A DNA stretch of 64,000 bases from Amorphophallus konjac (lineage: Eukaryota; Streptophyta; Magnoliopsida; Alismatales; Araceae), in the NCBI GenBank assembly GCA_022559845.1, contig CM040120.1, positions 163,352,334 to 163,416,333 of the forward strand, given 5' to 3'. The position numbers and the translations under genes are program-made. Positions 1 through 10,972 of the stretch are shown here, piece after piece; within the stretch, counting starts at the first letter, position 1; each line of letters begins with the position of its first letter. The notes beneath the pieces are model-generated. The model did not search any database. It worked only from the letters and a program-made list of their open reading frames with translations, and was not told the DNA's origin.

Positions 1-784
1 CTTTTTATAGAGTTTGAGGGTCCATAAATGCCCATTGATCGAGTGAGCATATCAAGGAGATGTTATGGAGGCTTCATGGGTGTCGGTTACGCAACTGAAT
101 TGACGACTGGCGCACTGGTCGTTCATTTGAATCCGTGACTATGCAGATAGGCGCCACTTCCTTTATTTCCTTATTTTATTTCCTATCTTGATTTATGTGC
201 TAGGAAGGGGGCGCCTGGGGGTGCTGGGCGCCTTTTAAAGGGCACCTGGGCCCATTGGTGCTTCCTTCATCAAGTTTCCCGCCATTTCTGCTTTCGTTGG
301 AGGCTGTGCTACTTCTCTTGAATGGGCGCCTAGGGGCCTAGGTGCCTCCTTCAATGGGGCACCCACTCACATGGGCGCCTCCTTATATATATTTTCTTTC
401 TTTTCTTTTCTGCAGGTCTGGGAAAGGGGCGTCCAGGTGCCTGGGCACCTCCTTCAATTTGTCTTCTTCTCGTGCCTCTGCATCAAATGGGCGCGCACTC
501 ACTTGGGCACCTCCTTCAAATGGTCGCCTGGTCTCCTGGGCGTCTTCTTCAAGGGTCCTGCAAAAAATTTAAACAGCCATGTGCTTAATCCGAGAATAGT
601 TATGCAACTTCTTGAATGTTTCTCACATTGTCATTTTTGCTCAGAAATGATGATAAAGTGCATGCAGACTCAAATGATGTGTGAGAGTGGAATTAACTAT
701 CCATGTTGCACAACTTTATACTTTTATTGCAAAAAGATGATATATGTGTTGCAAGTTGTGATACAAAATGTGATACTCATCACA
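1..784 (-). repeat. Athila-type 3' LTR, partial
   Basis: This is the LTR edge of a minus-strand Athila-like element, cut by the window start. Read on the minus strand, a purine tract GTTGGGGTG (785-794) is followed at 784 by TGTGATGAG, the expected tract-to-LTR transition. The orientation agrees with the Athila-like integrase at 2007-3262. The LTR holds seven GC-rich bipartite inverted units at 211-543, described separately. No reliable TATA box was identified. The lineage call rests on the linked integrase, not on the LTR itself. Confidence 0.55.
211..543. repeat. Cluster of seven 20-nt bipartite inverted units (GCG...CGC type)
   Basis: Units lie at 211-231, 242-261, 326-345, 359-378, 429-448, 491-510 and 524-543. 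Six are exactly 20 nt from the first base of the left GCG/GCA/TCG half to the last base of the right half; the first is 21. Neighbours 211/242, 326/359 and 491/524 start 31-33 nt apart. Example: GCGCCTAGGGGCCTAGGTGC at 326. The same geometry recurs in every other well-resolved LTR family of the window. Confidence 0.75.
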
Positions 785-2006
785 CACCCCAACTTACTCA
801 TTGCTAGTCCCTTAGCAATGCAAATAATTAAAATTTAGGACCAACAAGAGTTTTCAAAATTCATACTTCTATCTTCAGCTTTTCTTTCGTAGAATTAACC
901 ATGGATTAGGAATCCGGAAGTGTTAATAAGCACTTGCCTTAGATCATGACTTAAGAATGCATCTAAAGTTCAATAGCACTTGTGCATGTATAAGGCTAAA
1001 TACATAGTTAAGACAATTACATCCCTCATTTGTTACTCCAAGCACATGTCTTTCAACCTTGCACCTCCTAACTTAGAGCATTGAGCATACAAGTCTTTTT
1101 GCCTGCTTTATTTCATTGTCCTCTTGGGATCTTTTACTTTTTTTCTCACGCATTATGCTGCGCTACCCTTCACTGTTTAACACGAATCTCAACTCTTGCC
1201 TTAGGAGAAGCAGGCCGGGTTGTACAGATCAGGGTTCCCTTTTCCGTTTGACGTGAAACTCAACACTTCTTAGGTGAAATAGGCCCGATTACTAAGATTA
1301 GAGGCATTTTTTATGGTGTTTATATATATACATATATATATTCTTTTTTTTTAATGTGCTTTTGCACTTATTGATAGATAACTTGGCAGAAAGCCTGAAC
1401 ATCTCTCCTTCTTGGGAAGTGCAGTGCATCAGACACAATACCCAGAGATAACAGAAGGCTTGTCCTATTTGCTTCATTAGTGTTCAGTGCGAATGAACTT
1501 TTAAAGAGATTCTTGAATCAGTTTTTTGTAGCTAGATTGAATAACTTTTCCATCATCCTTTTCCTAGCCTTTTCCATTCCAAAATTACTTTCAATAAAAG
1601 CATAAATCAAGAGAACTCACTTAGGGATTTCATCTTTTCTCTGTTTCATGCACAAATGCTATGCAAAAGCTCCTATCAGGTTGTACTATATGCATCATGA
1701 AAAATTTTCTATATGCATCATGAAAAAATTTCTCTCCCCCCCCCAACTTGAATGGCGTTGTCCTCAATGACATATGAAAGTAAAAATAGCATATCAATGT
1801 AACAAGAAATGCGTCTGAGTAGGAGAGAAACAACTTGAAGTGTCGGGCGAGAAGCTCTTCCAAAATGATGGCGACATCGTCTTCATCCCGACCTGTCTAC
1901 TGCAAAACACTAAAATAAAAGCATCAAATAATAACAAGCATTGGGTTGCCTCCCAGAAGCGCTAAGTTTAACGTCTACAGCCAGACACATGAAAACTCTC
2001 AAAGAT
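785..2006 (-). other. Athila-type 3' untranslated region, no intact gene
   Basis: This is the stretch between the integrase end and the 3' LTR on the minus strand. It contains a C-run at about 1735-1744 (a G-run on the element sense strand, possibly a second purine tract) and an AT-rich TATA/CATA run near 1321-1342. No env-like reading frame of convincing length or composition is visible. Short open frames here look random. Confidence 0.5.
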
Positions 2007-3262
2007 CTATTTCACATCACTCAGAGTAACAGATTCCTTTTGCAGCTGCTCATTTTCCAAATAGGGCTTCAACCGTTGACCATTGACAGTAAAAATGTGA
2101 CCATTATTAGTATTCAAACATTTTACAACACCATCGTCAAAAGCCTTAACGACCACAAATGGTCTGTCCCATCTAGACTTCTACTTACCAGGGAATTAGC
2201 GCAGCCTAGAATTAAAAAGCCAAACTTATTGATTTAGTTGAAAGGTTTTCCTTTGAATATGTTTATCGTGAAAAGCTTTCATCGTGGCTTTGTAGATTTT
2301 TGAATTCTCATAGGGTTAATTGTGCAATTCTTCCAGTTCATTCATTTCTAGAGCTCTTTGGGACCCAGCTTGGGTGAGATTGAAGTTAGCTTGCTTGATG
2401 GCCCAATATGCTCTATGTTCCAATTCTACGGGCAAGTGGCAGGCTTTTTCAAAAATGAGGCGATAAGGAGACATGCCAATGGGAGTTTTAAATGCAGTTA
2501 TGTAGGCCCAGAGTGCATCATCTAGTCTCTCGGACCCGTCTTTCCTATCCGGCCGAACTATTTTATGCAGGATATTTTTGATCTCCTGTTGGAAACTTCT
2601 ACCTAGCCACTGGTTTGGGGATGATAAGGGTTTGCATACTTGTGAGTGATTCCATATGTTCGGAGAAGAACTCGAAACTCAGAATGGGTGAAGTGAGAAC
2701 CCCCATCACTGATAATAGCCTTCGGACACCCAAATCTAGAAAAGATATTTTTCTTAACAAATTTCATTACAACTCTGTGGTCATTTGTCCTCATGGCTAT
2801 AGCTTCAATCCATTTTGAGATGTAATCGACCGCCACCAAGATGTATTCATTTCCAAAAGATGGTGGAAACAGTCCCATAAAGTTAATTCCCCAAACATCA
2901 AAGATTTCTACTGTTAAAATGGGATTTAACGGCATCATATCTTTCCTCGAAATGTTGCCCACATATTGACACCTCAAACAAGTTTTAGAGCATTCTTAAG
3001 CATCATTGAATAACGTGGGCCAATAAAATCCACTTTGTAAAACTTTTGCCGCAGTCTTCTTTCCAGAAAAATGTCCCCCACAAGCAGAATGATGACAGAA
3101 ATTCAGCAAATATTGTTGTTCTTCCTCGGGGACACATCTTCTAATGATCTGATCAGGACCCATGTGAAATAGCACCGGATCCTCCCAAAAATAGTGTCTT
3201 ACCTTTGAAAAGAAGTGATCCTTCTCCTGCTTAGACCATCCTCCTAGAATTTCACCTACCGC
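2007..3262 (-). pseudogene. Athila-type integrase, broken
   Basis: The minus strand encodes the C-terminal half of a Ty3/Gypsy pol. From right to left there is an H2C2 zinc-binding segment (about 3000-3120, ending in CLRCQ), then a core domain with a VWGINFMG start, the [10 protein letters not shown] motif and an IISDGG motif (2603-2977), then a C-terminal piece ending KPYLENEQ near 2040-2080 before a stop at 2007. At least one frame change separates core and tail, and an in-frame stop lies near 2995. The order and the VDY(I/V)SKWVEA-like motif fit the Athila lineage. It is cut at 3262 by the next repeat. Confidence 0.8.
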
Positions 3263-3424
3263 TGTTGTGACCCCTCTGTGTTGATGATGTTGAGTTATGC
3301 TTTATTTCATTGGCAACACCTTGTTTTGATTGATTGGCAACTGCTTATGCTTTGATGAAATTATTTTATCAGATTGTCTATGTGTTCTATGCATCTTACA
3401 GGTTTACACATAGCACACACACTC

Positions 3425-4790
3425 AAAGTATACACATTGCATGTGTCTGTTAAGAAGTCCATACATTCATTCACTGTAGCTTGCATTGCATAAAGTCTAT
3501 ACAGCCAACCGTCTTTCATTACGTCTTATCTTCATTAATTAAGTCTGTACAGTCAGGGCAGGTTAAGCATCGTCTCACTTGGCGTCTCAGTTTGCAAAGT
3601 CTATACATTACTGTTGAACGTAAGTCTATACAACGCCTGCACATAATGTCTATACATTGCATCGTCTCAACTTGCGTCTCATGCATTGTTTAAAGTCCAT
3701 ACATTGCAGCTCTCACATAGCATGTCCATACAGTGCATTGCATTGGCCAAGTGTGTACATCGTCCGTCTTAGTTGAAGTCCATACAGTGCATTGCATTGG
3801 CTAAGTGTATACACTGTCCGTCTCATTTAGAGTCTAAGGCAAAGTCTGTACATTGGACTAAGGCTGCAACGGCTATGTATGTACATTGCATCGTCTCAAC
3901 TTGCGTCTCACGTTGCATCCAGCAAGTCTTTCACAAGTCTGTACATCACTGTAGCTGCATCGTCTCATGCAGTGTCTCATTCAAGTCTGTACAGCTGTCT
4001 TCATTAGATTTCAAGTCTAGACATTGCACTGTTACATCCACTGTCTCATTCAGCGTCTTAGGCCTACAAAGTCCATACATTGGTCGGTGGAAAGTCTGTA
4101 CATTGGCATCAAGACTCTCAAGTTTATACATTCGTTTCTAAGGCACAGTCTGTACATTGCCTTTGGACCTCAGAGTCTATACAGAGTCTGCATCCTCTAA
4201 AGTCTGTACATCCGATTGCCTTTGCTTTGGTCAAGTCTATACAGCCAGGGAGACTGTTAAGTCTATACATTCCTTCACTGTAGCTTTCACGGAACCAAGT
4301 CTATATATCGTGAAAGTCTATACACTCCTCACTTACCTACGTTCGAAGCAAAGTCTATACAATACCTTTGGGTCTCCAAGTCTATACATTGGCGTTGGTC
4401 CTCAAAGTCTGTACAGCCTGTCTTGTCTACATTCCTCAAGAGCCAAGTGTATACATTGACTCGCCAACTTCTTTGAAGTCTGTACATTGCTTCAGGAGCT
4501 CAAAGTCTATAGATCCACTGTTGAACCTCAAAGTCCACACATCGCCTCATTTCTTCAGAGTCTATACATCCACAGTGGAATCTTAAGTCTATACAGCCTT
4601 TCATCTTGAAAGTCTATACATCGGGAAGTCTTCACATTGGCTGTTGAATGATATTCAAGTCTACACATCGGCACTGTAGCATGCATTTCGTAAAGTTTAT
4701 ACATTGCATGCTTCACTCTAAGTCTATACACTCGTGAGTGTTCCTTTAAGTCTATACACTGCATGCCTCACTATAAGTCTATACAGAGCT
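3425..4790 (+). repeat. Array of about 43 AAGTCTATACA(TT/G) motifs
   Basis: A 10-14 bp word, consensus AAGTCTATACATTG with common variants AGTCTGTACA and AGTCCATACA, recurs about 43 times in the same orientation, plus one more copy at 5033. Runs with spacing of 26-28 bp are frequent (for example starts near 4070, 4091, 4118, 4146, 4172, 4199 and 4692, 4718, 4747, 4771), while the spacer sequence is largely unrelated. Words CGTCTCA and CACTGTAG also recur between them. The array ends about 190 bp upstream of a TATA box, which suggests an enhancer array. The function is inferred. Confidence 0.85.
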
Positions 4791-4978
4791 TTTCATTTTA
4801 TCTGATAATTCGATACTCTGTCTGACAGGGATTTGCTACTGAGATTGCTGACATGGCTCATGATCCCAGGAGGACGAGGTGATCAGATGATGCCACATGG
4901 ATGAGAGCACCTCGGTTCTGGTGAATTCACTGGGTGGGAACTGTGGAAGCCACATGCCCCTTATCCACCTGCTGCTAG

Positions 4979-4984
4979 TATATA
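4979..4984 (+). promoter_or_regulatory. TATA box of LTR-like region G
   Basis: TATATA in the context GCTAGTATATACTGAAG lies downstream of the motif array and about 50 bp upstream of the last motif copy at 5033. Its position fits a core promoter for a transcript running to the right. Confidence 0.45.
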
Positions 4985-5525
4985 CTGAAGCCTTTGTCTT
5001 CAGATGGAGGCCGATCGAAAACTGAAGAGAGAAAAGTCTATACAGCCATTCTGAAAGCAGCAGAGCGCCATCGATCCACTGTGAGAAGAGAAACAGAGAA
5101 GAAGAAAAAGAGAGAAGAGAAGATCAAGAGAGATGAGTTGAGAGAGCTTGATCGAGAGAGTGAGATTGTGAGAGTTTTTGTTTGAGAGATTGTATCTCAG
5201 TCTCTTGGTTCAGAAACCAGAGCTGAGCATTGCTCATTCGAGCTACATTCCCATTTGGGTTTTCTTTTTCGTTTTGCTTCTGTCTTTTATTTCCGAATCT
5301 TGTTTCTTCAAGCTGTGAGTCAGCGGATTTGCAGTGGAAGTCTCCACTGGACGGGTTAAGCTGTATTTCCCCAGCAGTTGCAGAGGATCTATTCCTCTGG
5401 TCGGCAAGCTGTAGTGCCCAGTGAAGCTGTGTATCAGCGGTTGTTGGCCAAGCTGTAGTGCACAGCAGACGCAAGCTGTACTGCGGAGCAGTAAGCCATA
5501 CTCGGTTGAGTGTATGAATGAACGT

Positions 5526-7346
5526 AGGTCTTTGACCGGTAACAATCGAGCCGTCTTCGTCAGCCTTTCCACCAGCAACCTAATACTATCCTGCCAACTC
5601 AGAGTGCTCGGCAATCCCACAACAAAATCAGTGGTCATGTGGTCTCATTTTCACGCGGGAATCTCCAAGGGCTGGAGCATACCACCAGGTCGCTGATGCT
5701 CCGCCTTCACCTATTGACAGGTCAGGCACCTGGCCACAAACTTAGCAACATCTCGCTTCATGCCAGGCCACCAGAACTGCCGCCTCAAGATCTGATACAT
5801 CTTCGTAGCACCCAGATGTATGGTGTACCTACTCCCATGAGCCTCTAGTAATACTACACGTCTCACCTGCTCCTCGGCCGGGACGTATAGCCTACCTCGG
5901 AATCTCACCACTCCGTCCTCACCGAGCTCTACATCGGCCATAGCCAAAATCCGGGGCAACTCAGGGTCTACATGCTGAGCCTCTGTCACCTGATGACGGA
6001 TGGCTGGAGTGACATTCAAGCTCGTAAGAACACCTGACCCTGGCTCTTGAGGAACCTTAAGCCTAAATGTCACGGCTGGCACTTGCTCCCAGAGCCTCCA
6101 CTTCCTCAACATCATTGCACTAACAATGACCTTCCTACTCAAGACATCATCAACGATGTTCATCCTGCCCGGCCGATAAGACAGGGTGAAGTCATAATCC
6201 TTCATATACTCCATCCATCTCCTCTGCCTGAGGTTCAGGTCCCTCTAAGTGAACACATACGTCAAACTCTGATGGTCAATAAACACCTCGAACTTCTCAC
6301 CGTAGAGATAATGTCTCCAAATCTTTAATGCAAAGATCATAGCAGCCAACTCGAGGTCATGGGTAGGGTAGTTCTCCTCGTGTGGCTTTAGCTGCCGAGA
6401 TGCATACGCCACGACTCTAGCGTGCTGCATCAGCACAACACCCAAACTGATCCTGGAAGCATCTGTACACACCATAAAACCTCCTGATCCAGAAGGCAAC
6501 ACTAATACCGGTGCTGAGGTGAGCAACCTCCTAAGCTCCATAAATCTCTGCTCACACTCATCAGTCTAGACAAACGGCACATCCTTCCTCGTAAGTCTAG
6601 TCATCGGGGCTGCAACACGACCAAAATCATGGATGAATCTTCTATAATAGCCTGCAATCCCCAAGAAACTATGAATCTCCGTCACGGACTCTAACCTCGG
6701 CCACTACATCACTGCCTCAACCTTGGCTGGATCCACGGAAATACCATCACCAGAAATCACGTGGCCCAAAAAGTGCACCTCCTGAAGCCATAACCCGCAC
6801 TTGTTGACCTTCACATACAACTGGTGATCTCGCAAAGTCTGTAACACAACCCTCAAATGGTACACATGCTCCTCTGCAGACTACGAATAAACAAGGATGT
6901 CGTCCACAAACACGACCATAAATTAGTCCAAGTGTTGACGAAACACCCTATGCATCAAATCCATGAACGCTGCGGGGGATTGTTGAGCCCAAACGGCATC
7001 ACCAAAAATTCATAATGCCCATACCTCGTGTTGAACGCAGTCTTCTCCACATCAGACTCACAAATCCGCAGCTGATAATAATCGGACCGCAGATCAATCC
7101 GTGAGAACACTCGAGCAGACTGAAGCTGGTCGAACAAGTCATCAATCCGTGGTAACGGATAGCTGTTCTTAATGGTCACCTCATTCAGCTGCCGGTAGTC
7201 AATACACAACCTCAGACTATCATCCTTCTTCTTCACGAACAAAACTGGCGCACCCCAAGGGGAAAAACTAGGACGAATGTACCCCTTGGTGAGCAACTCC
7301 TGCAACTGCGCCCTCAACTCTCTCAACTCAGCGGGAGCCATACGGT
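5526..7346 (-). pseudogene. Chromovirus pol fragment (RT-RNase H-integrase), heavily decayed (element E)
   Basis: The minus strand reads from mid-pol to mid-integrase. RT begins at MAPAELREL with [21 protein letters not shown] and MPFGLNN (6955-7341). After a frameshift near 6975 come VFVDDILVYS, RNase H with [25 protein letters not shown] (6245-6541), the H2C2 zinc finger ending CLTCQ (near 5715-5790) and the start of the integrase core (MTTDFVVGLP, 5600-5640). Several stops and shifts break it. Both ends are abrupt: 7346 against the A/D LTR and about 5525 against region G. It is diverged from the A/D and C copies, so it is a separate chromovirus family. Confidence 0.85.
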
Positions 7347-7615
7347 TGAAACAACGAAAAATCTAAAGGACAGAAAATTGGCGCCTGGGTCATGGACTCT
7401 ATTTCTAAAATAGTGCCTGGGGTACAACCACTATTTCATAAATGGCGCCTGTGACCCAGCCATCAATTTTTAATTCATGTTCCAATTTTAGTGTAAATAA
7501 ATCATGGAATTTTATACCCTTTTAGCATAACGTTTGGTTCTGTTTTAATTCGCGCCCATGGCATAGCCATGTTTCAGAAATTGGCGCCCTGGTTCATGTC
7601 ATGTTTCAATAAATT

Positions 7616-8984
7616 GCACCCATGCTTTGGGCGTCCCATTCAATAAAACGATAGGGTGATTGTCGCTCTTTAAGCCAGTGTATAAATTTGCATGAACAAT
7701 GTCATTTCTCCAAACAAGATAATTTTCCAAGGACAAGTACATGAATAGGTAGAGAAAAATATCAGGAATCTAGCAATGCACGCATGTATTTGATTAGATG
7801 TCCACATTTCAAGTTATTAAATTTTGAATATGCTGGTTTTATAATTAACCAGGAAAATAGCGACTGCTATACAATCGTAAATTTAGAATAGCGCCCATGA
7901 CTGGGTCGCTATTTCACTGTGAATCTGAAATTCAACAGAAAGCTATTAGAACAGGGTTAAATATAGCAAAATGCATGCATGATCCCTGATCATACTGTGT
8001 TAGGCTTAGCAATTGAGAAGACCTACCTTTGTTTGAAGATTTGGTTGGTAATCGATTAAAGGAATTGAAGAACAAAAGTGTAGTCAATGCTCTGCAACAA
8101 TTAAGAGGCTTCTTTTGATAACCGTAGCAACAGAGGAAGTTGATTGTTATTCACTATGTAGCTTCACGAGATATTGTAGCAGCAGTAACTCTAATGATCT
8201 TCCCTTAACAGTAAATGCCCTTCCTTCAAGTGCGTTGGCAGAAGGATGGAAGAAGAAGGAAGCTCTTCTTCTTTGGTAGAGGCAACAACGTCCAGGCAAT
8301 AGGTTGATTTTTGGTCTGAAGAATTGGATAACGATGAAGAATAGATGGAGACTAAAGGCAGCTGTAGTCTTCTCTGCAACTGAAGTAGAAAGTGATGGCA
8401 AGAAGCTTTGTCCAGCATCAAAGGAAGAAGTTAATAGCGGGCTTCTTATTGCTCAGCCGTGGGAGGTAGAATGAGGGAGAAGAAGCAATGTCAGTGGATG
8501 TAGCAGCGAAGTATTAACGCGTTGGGGGGTTCTAGTAGGGTATTTATAGGGGTTTGGAGAGTTAGAGTTTGAGTAGGATTAACACTTCAAGCAAGAGTCC
8601 TAATAGTATTAGGATTTCCCTATAATTACTCCTACTAAATAATACTTTCCGAAACATAGTTACTTCCTAGTTCGATCCCTTCCTAATTATAATTAATACA
8701 TCTATCAGTTCGAACCGGAGAAATTGGCGTTCACGTTATTAAAATTAACGTTTATTTTAAGTGTTACAATCTTTAGAGATTTTTATCTTTTTTATTTGAT
8801 GGGTTATTGACATGAAATTTTATGGGTAAGGCCTTTCCATTTTTCTCTATTTTTTCATATAATTAGTTTTATAAAATTCTTTTAATTTAAAAAGTGGCAT
8901 TATTCACGCACTATTCACAGTCTTAGGAAATAGCGACTTTGGCTTCGTCGCTTTAAGCAAATGTTGCGCCCATGTGTTGGGCGC
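7616..8984. repeat. 19-nt bipartite units of the A/D LTR
   Basis: Units of exactly 19 nt lie at 7616-7634, 7860-7878, 7891-7909, 8933-8951 and 8966-8984. Three end in GCG/CGC halves, for example GCGCCCATGTGTTGGGCGC. The pairs 7860/7891 and 8933/8966 start 31 and 33 nt apart. The last pair lies on the upstream side of the TATA box in element sense, the others on the transcribed side. The copies in the other LTR span 61030-62401. Confidence 0.75.
8541..8548 (-). promoter_or_regulatory. TATA box in A/D 3' LTR
   Basis: TATAAATA on the minus strand in a CCCCTATAAATACCC context. The same box is at 61959-61966 in the other LTR. It is the likely core promoter for the minus-strand element. Confidence 0.65.
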
Positions 8985-9561
8985 AATTCATTTCTTTCCC
9001 TTTCCCCACGACCTCAAAAGGACCGACATTATATATATAAGCCTCTTATTTCTACAATTCTCTGAACTATATACTTTATTTGAATTAACGTCAATATTTA
9101 TGTCGTAACTTCATAACCAACGTCTATTACATGATCGTGTATTATTTTAAACATTTTCTTCTCACTCTTATTTAACCAAAATTGCATATATGTCCATTCT
9201 ACCTCCTTTAACTATCTTTAATGTATTAAATCTTATCTAAATACCCCTATTCCTTCAAATAAAATATAATGTAATAAATGTGAAATATTAAAATTTCTAA
9301 ATTATTAATAAAATATAAATTGATGTTTCCTTCAAGGTTTATTGATTATTAATTCAAATAAAATTACAACATGATTTTAAATGACTACTTAAAATGATGT
9401 TATATTAAATAATCCCTTAAAATTTAAGGGTAGGGTCTACGAATTCTTTTTGTAAGGCTCATTAGGACGTAAGGGGGTAGTTTACAGGGTCTGGCCTTGA
9501 TTATTTATTAGTTTTAATTTATTGAGACTTTCTAGTCCTTTAATTTACTAGGGTTGCTACA

Positions 9562-9574
9562 CCCTCCCCCACTT
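9562..9574 (-). other. Polypurine tract of A/D
   Basis: On the minus strand AAGTGGGGGAGGG directly precedes the LTR start TGTAGCAACCC. The same tract occurs in element C (52993-53005) and a close relative in the young Tekay element (29284-29296). Confidence 0.8.
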
Positions 9575-9636
9575 ACAAGAATTTGGTCCCCAAATTCAAT
9601 CGTATATAGACGTGGAGAGTGTAGAGTACATACCCT

Positions 9637-10852
9637 TTAAAGTAAATGCGGGAATCGTTTCTTCATAGACTCCTCGGTCTCCCATGTGGCTTCGTGTTCT
9701 GAGCATTTACTCCATTGTACTTTAACCATGGGAATAGTTTTGTTCCTTAGTGTACGTTCCTCACGATCGAGGATCTTCATGGGTTTTTGCTCATATGTGA
9801 GATCCTTTTGAATCACCAGGTCTCCATGACTGATGATATGTGATGGATCGTGCACATACTTCTTCAACATGGATATGTGGAATACGTTATGAACTTTGGA
9901 CAATTGAGGAGGTAGAGCGACGCGGTAAGTCACCTCGCCGACTCTTTCTAATACCTCAAAAGGTCCGATAAACCTTGGAATAAGGTTGCCCTTAACACCA
10001 AATCTCCCTATTCCACATCCAGGTGATATCTTGAGAAATACGTGACCTCCAACTTGGAATTCGAGATCTCTTCTTCTTGTGTCAGCATAAGCCTTTTGTC
10101 TAGACTGAGCAACTTGAAGTCTTTCTCTAATCAACTGAATCTTTTCAGTGGTATCCCTTACCATGTCAGGGCCTAATAGTTACTTTTCGCCAACTTCGTA
10201 CCAACACAAGGGTGATCGGCAACTCCTTTCGTATAAAGCTTCGAAAGGTGCCATCTGTATGCTTGCCTGGTAACTATTGTTATATGCAAACTCGACCAAA
10301 GGTAAGTGATCATGCCAGCTTCCACCAAAATCAATGATGCAAGCTCTGAGCATGTCTTCTACCACCTGATTCGTTCTTTTGGTCTGACCATCCGTTTGAG
10401 GATGAAAAGCTGTGCTAAAGTTAAGTCTCGTCCCCAACGAATGTTGTAGACCCTTCCAAAAATGAGAAGTAAATCGTAAGTCTCGGTCAGACACGATTGA
10501 GACAGGAACGCCATGTAGTCTGACTATCTTCTTAACGTACGAAGCAGCAAGAACATAAACTGACCATCGGCTCTTGATTGGCAAGAAGTGTGCCGATTTG
10601 GTCAAGCGATGATGACCCATATTCTATCATGTCCTCTATTCGATTTAGATAGACCCATAATGAAGTCCATACCGATATCCTCCCACTTCCACTTAGGAAT
10701 ATCAAGAGGATGTAGCTTACCGACAAGCTTTTGGTGTTCTGCCTTGACTTGTTGGCATGTGAGACAACGAGACACGAAGTCCGCTACTTCTCTTTTCATA
10801 TTGGGCCACCAGAAGGTCCTTTTCAAATCTTGGTACATTTTGGTAGATCCTA
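9637..10852 (-). pseudogene. A/D integrase C-terminal half with chromodomain-like tail
   Basis: Minus strand: H2C2 end and core start ([34 protein letters not shown]; 10602-10838), then after a one-base frame change near 10615 the core with [22 protein letters not shown] and FHPQTDGQT (10180-10620), an in-frame TAA at 10180 where element C has CAA, and the tail 9637-10164 ending in an EATWE motif typical of chromovirus chromodomains. The reading resumes on the far side of the C insertion at 55999. Confidence 0.85.
10848..10852. other. Left target-site copy of element C (TCCTA)
   Basis: TCCTA precedes the C 5' LTR, and TCCTG (55994-55998) follows its 3' LTR. Joining the flanks without C restores continuous integrase codons, so one base has mutated since insertion. 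Confidence 0.75.
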
Positions 10853-10972
10853 TCTAGCAACCCTGGTAAATTGAAGGGATAAAATCTTTAATAGATTAAA
10901 AGATTCAAACCAATAATAAAGGCCCAACTCATATATATACTTAAAACATAACAAATAGGCCGAAAGTAAATA

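Larger units (their letters stand above)
3263..5525 (+). repeat. Unassigned LTR-like region with promoter and motif array (element G)
   Basis: A sequence beginning TGTTGTGACCCC abruptly replaces the Athila pol at 3263. It contains a long upstream array of AAGTCTATACA motifs, a TATA box at 4979-4984, a purine-rich stretch (5090-5180), and then a leader with repeated AAGCTGTA/GCAG words (5310-5490). The order resembles U3-R-U5 of an LTR on the plus strand. No primer site, partner LTR or coding domain remains, so the superfamily is open; the right edge near 5525 is where chromovirus integrase codons begin. No target-site duplication was found. Confidence 0.5.
7347..9561 (-). repeat. A/D 3' LTR, truncated at left
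   Basis: Positions 7347-9440 match 60761-62850 at high identity in the same orientation, which identifies the two LTRs of A/D. The minus-strand LTR start TGTAGCAACCC is at 9561, directly after the purine tract. The TATA box (plus-strand TATTTATA) is at 8541-8548. The end that should carry TGTCACGCC is missing: the LTR stops at 7347 against the pol fragment E. Confidence 0.85.

Noticed and set aside
785..2006. env-like gene in the Athila 3' region
   Set aside because: No long open frame, signal or membrane segment on the element strand; the 77-residue frame at 1630-1863 crosses the G-run and looks random.
3425..4790. CRISPR-like array of short direct repeats
   Set aside because: Repeats are about 11 bp, degenerate and variably spaced, in a plant retrotransposon setting without cas genes; it is better read as a promoter motif array.
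5124..5638. Minus-strand frames of 116 and 131 residues across 5500
   Set aside because: Only the part right of about 5525 is integrase; the rest is chance reading through noncoding region G.
8147..8421. Conserved short frames repeated at 61565-61839
   Set aside because: They are identical because they lie in paired LTRs just downstream of the TATA box; two frames are open over the same bases and neither has a domain.
7347..9440. Segmental duplication of host DNA (7347-9440 and 60761-62850)
   Set aside because: Both copies border gag-pol of one interrupted element, with primer site and purine tract in place, so they are its two LTRs.
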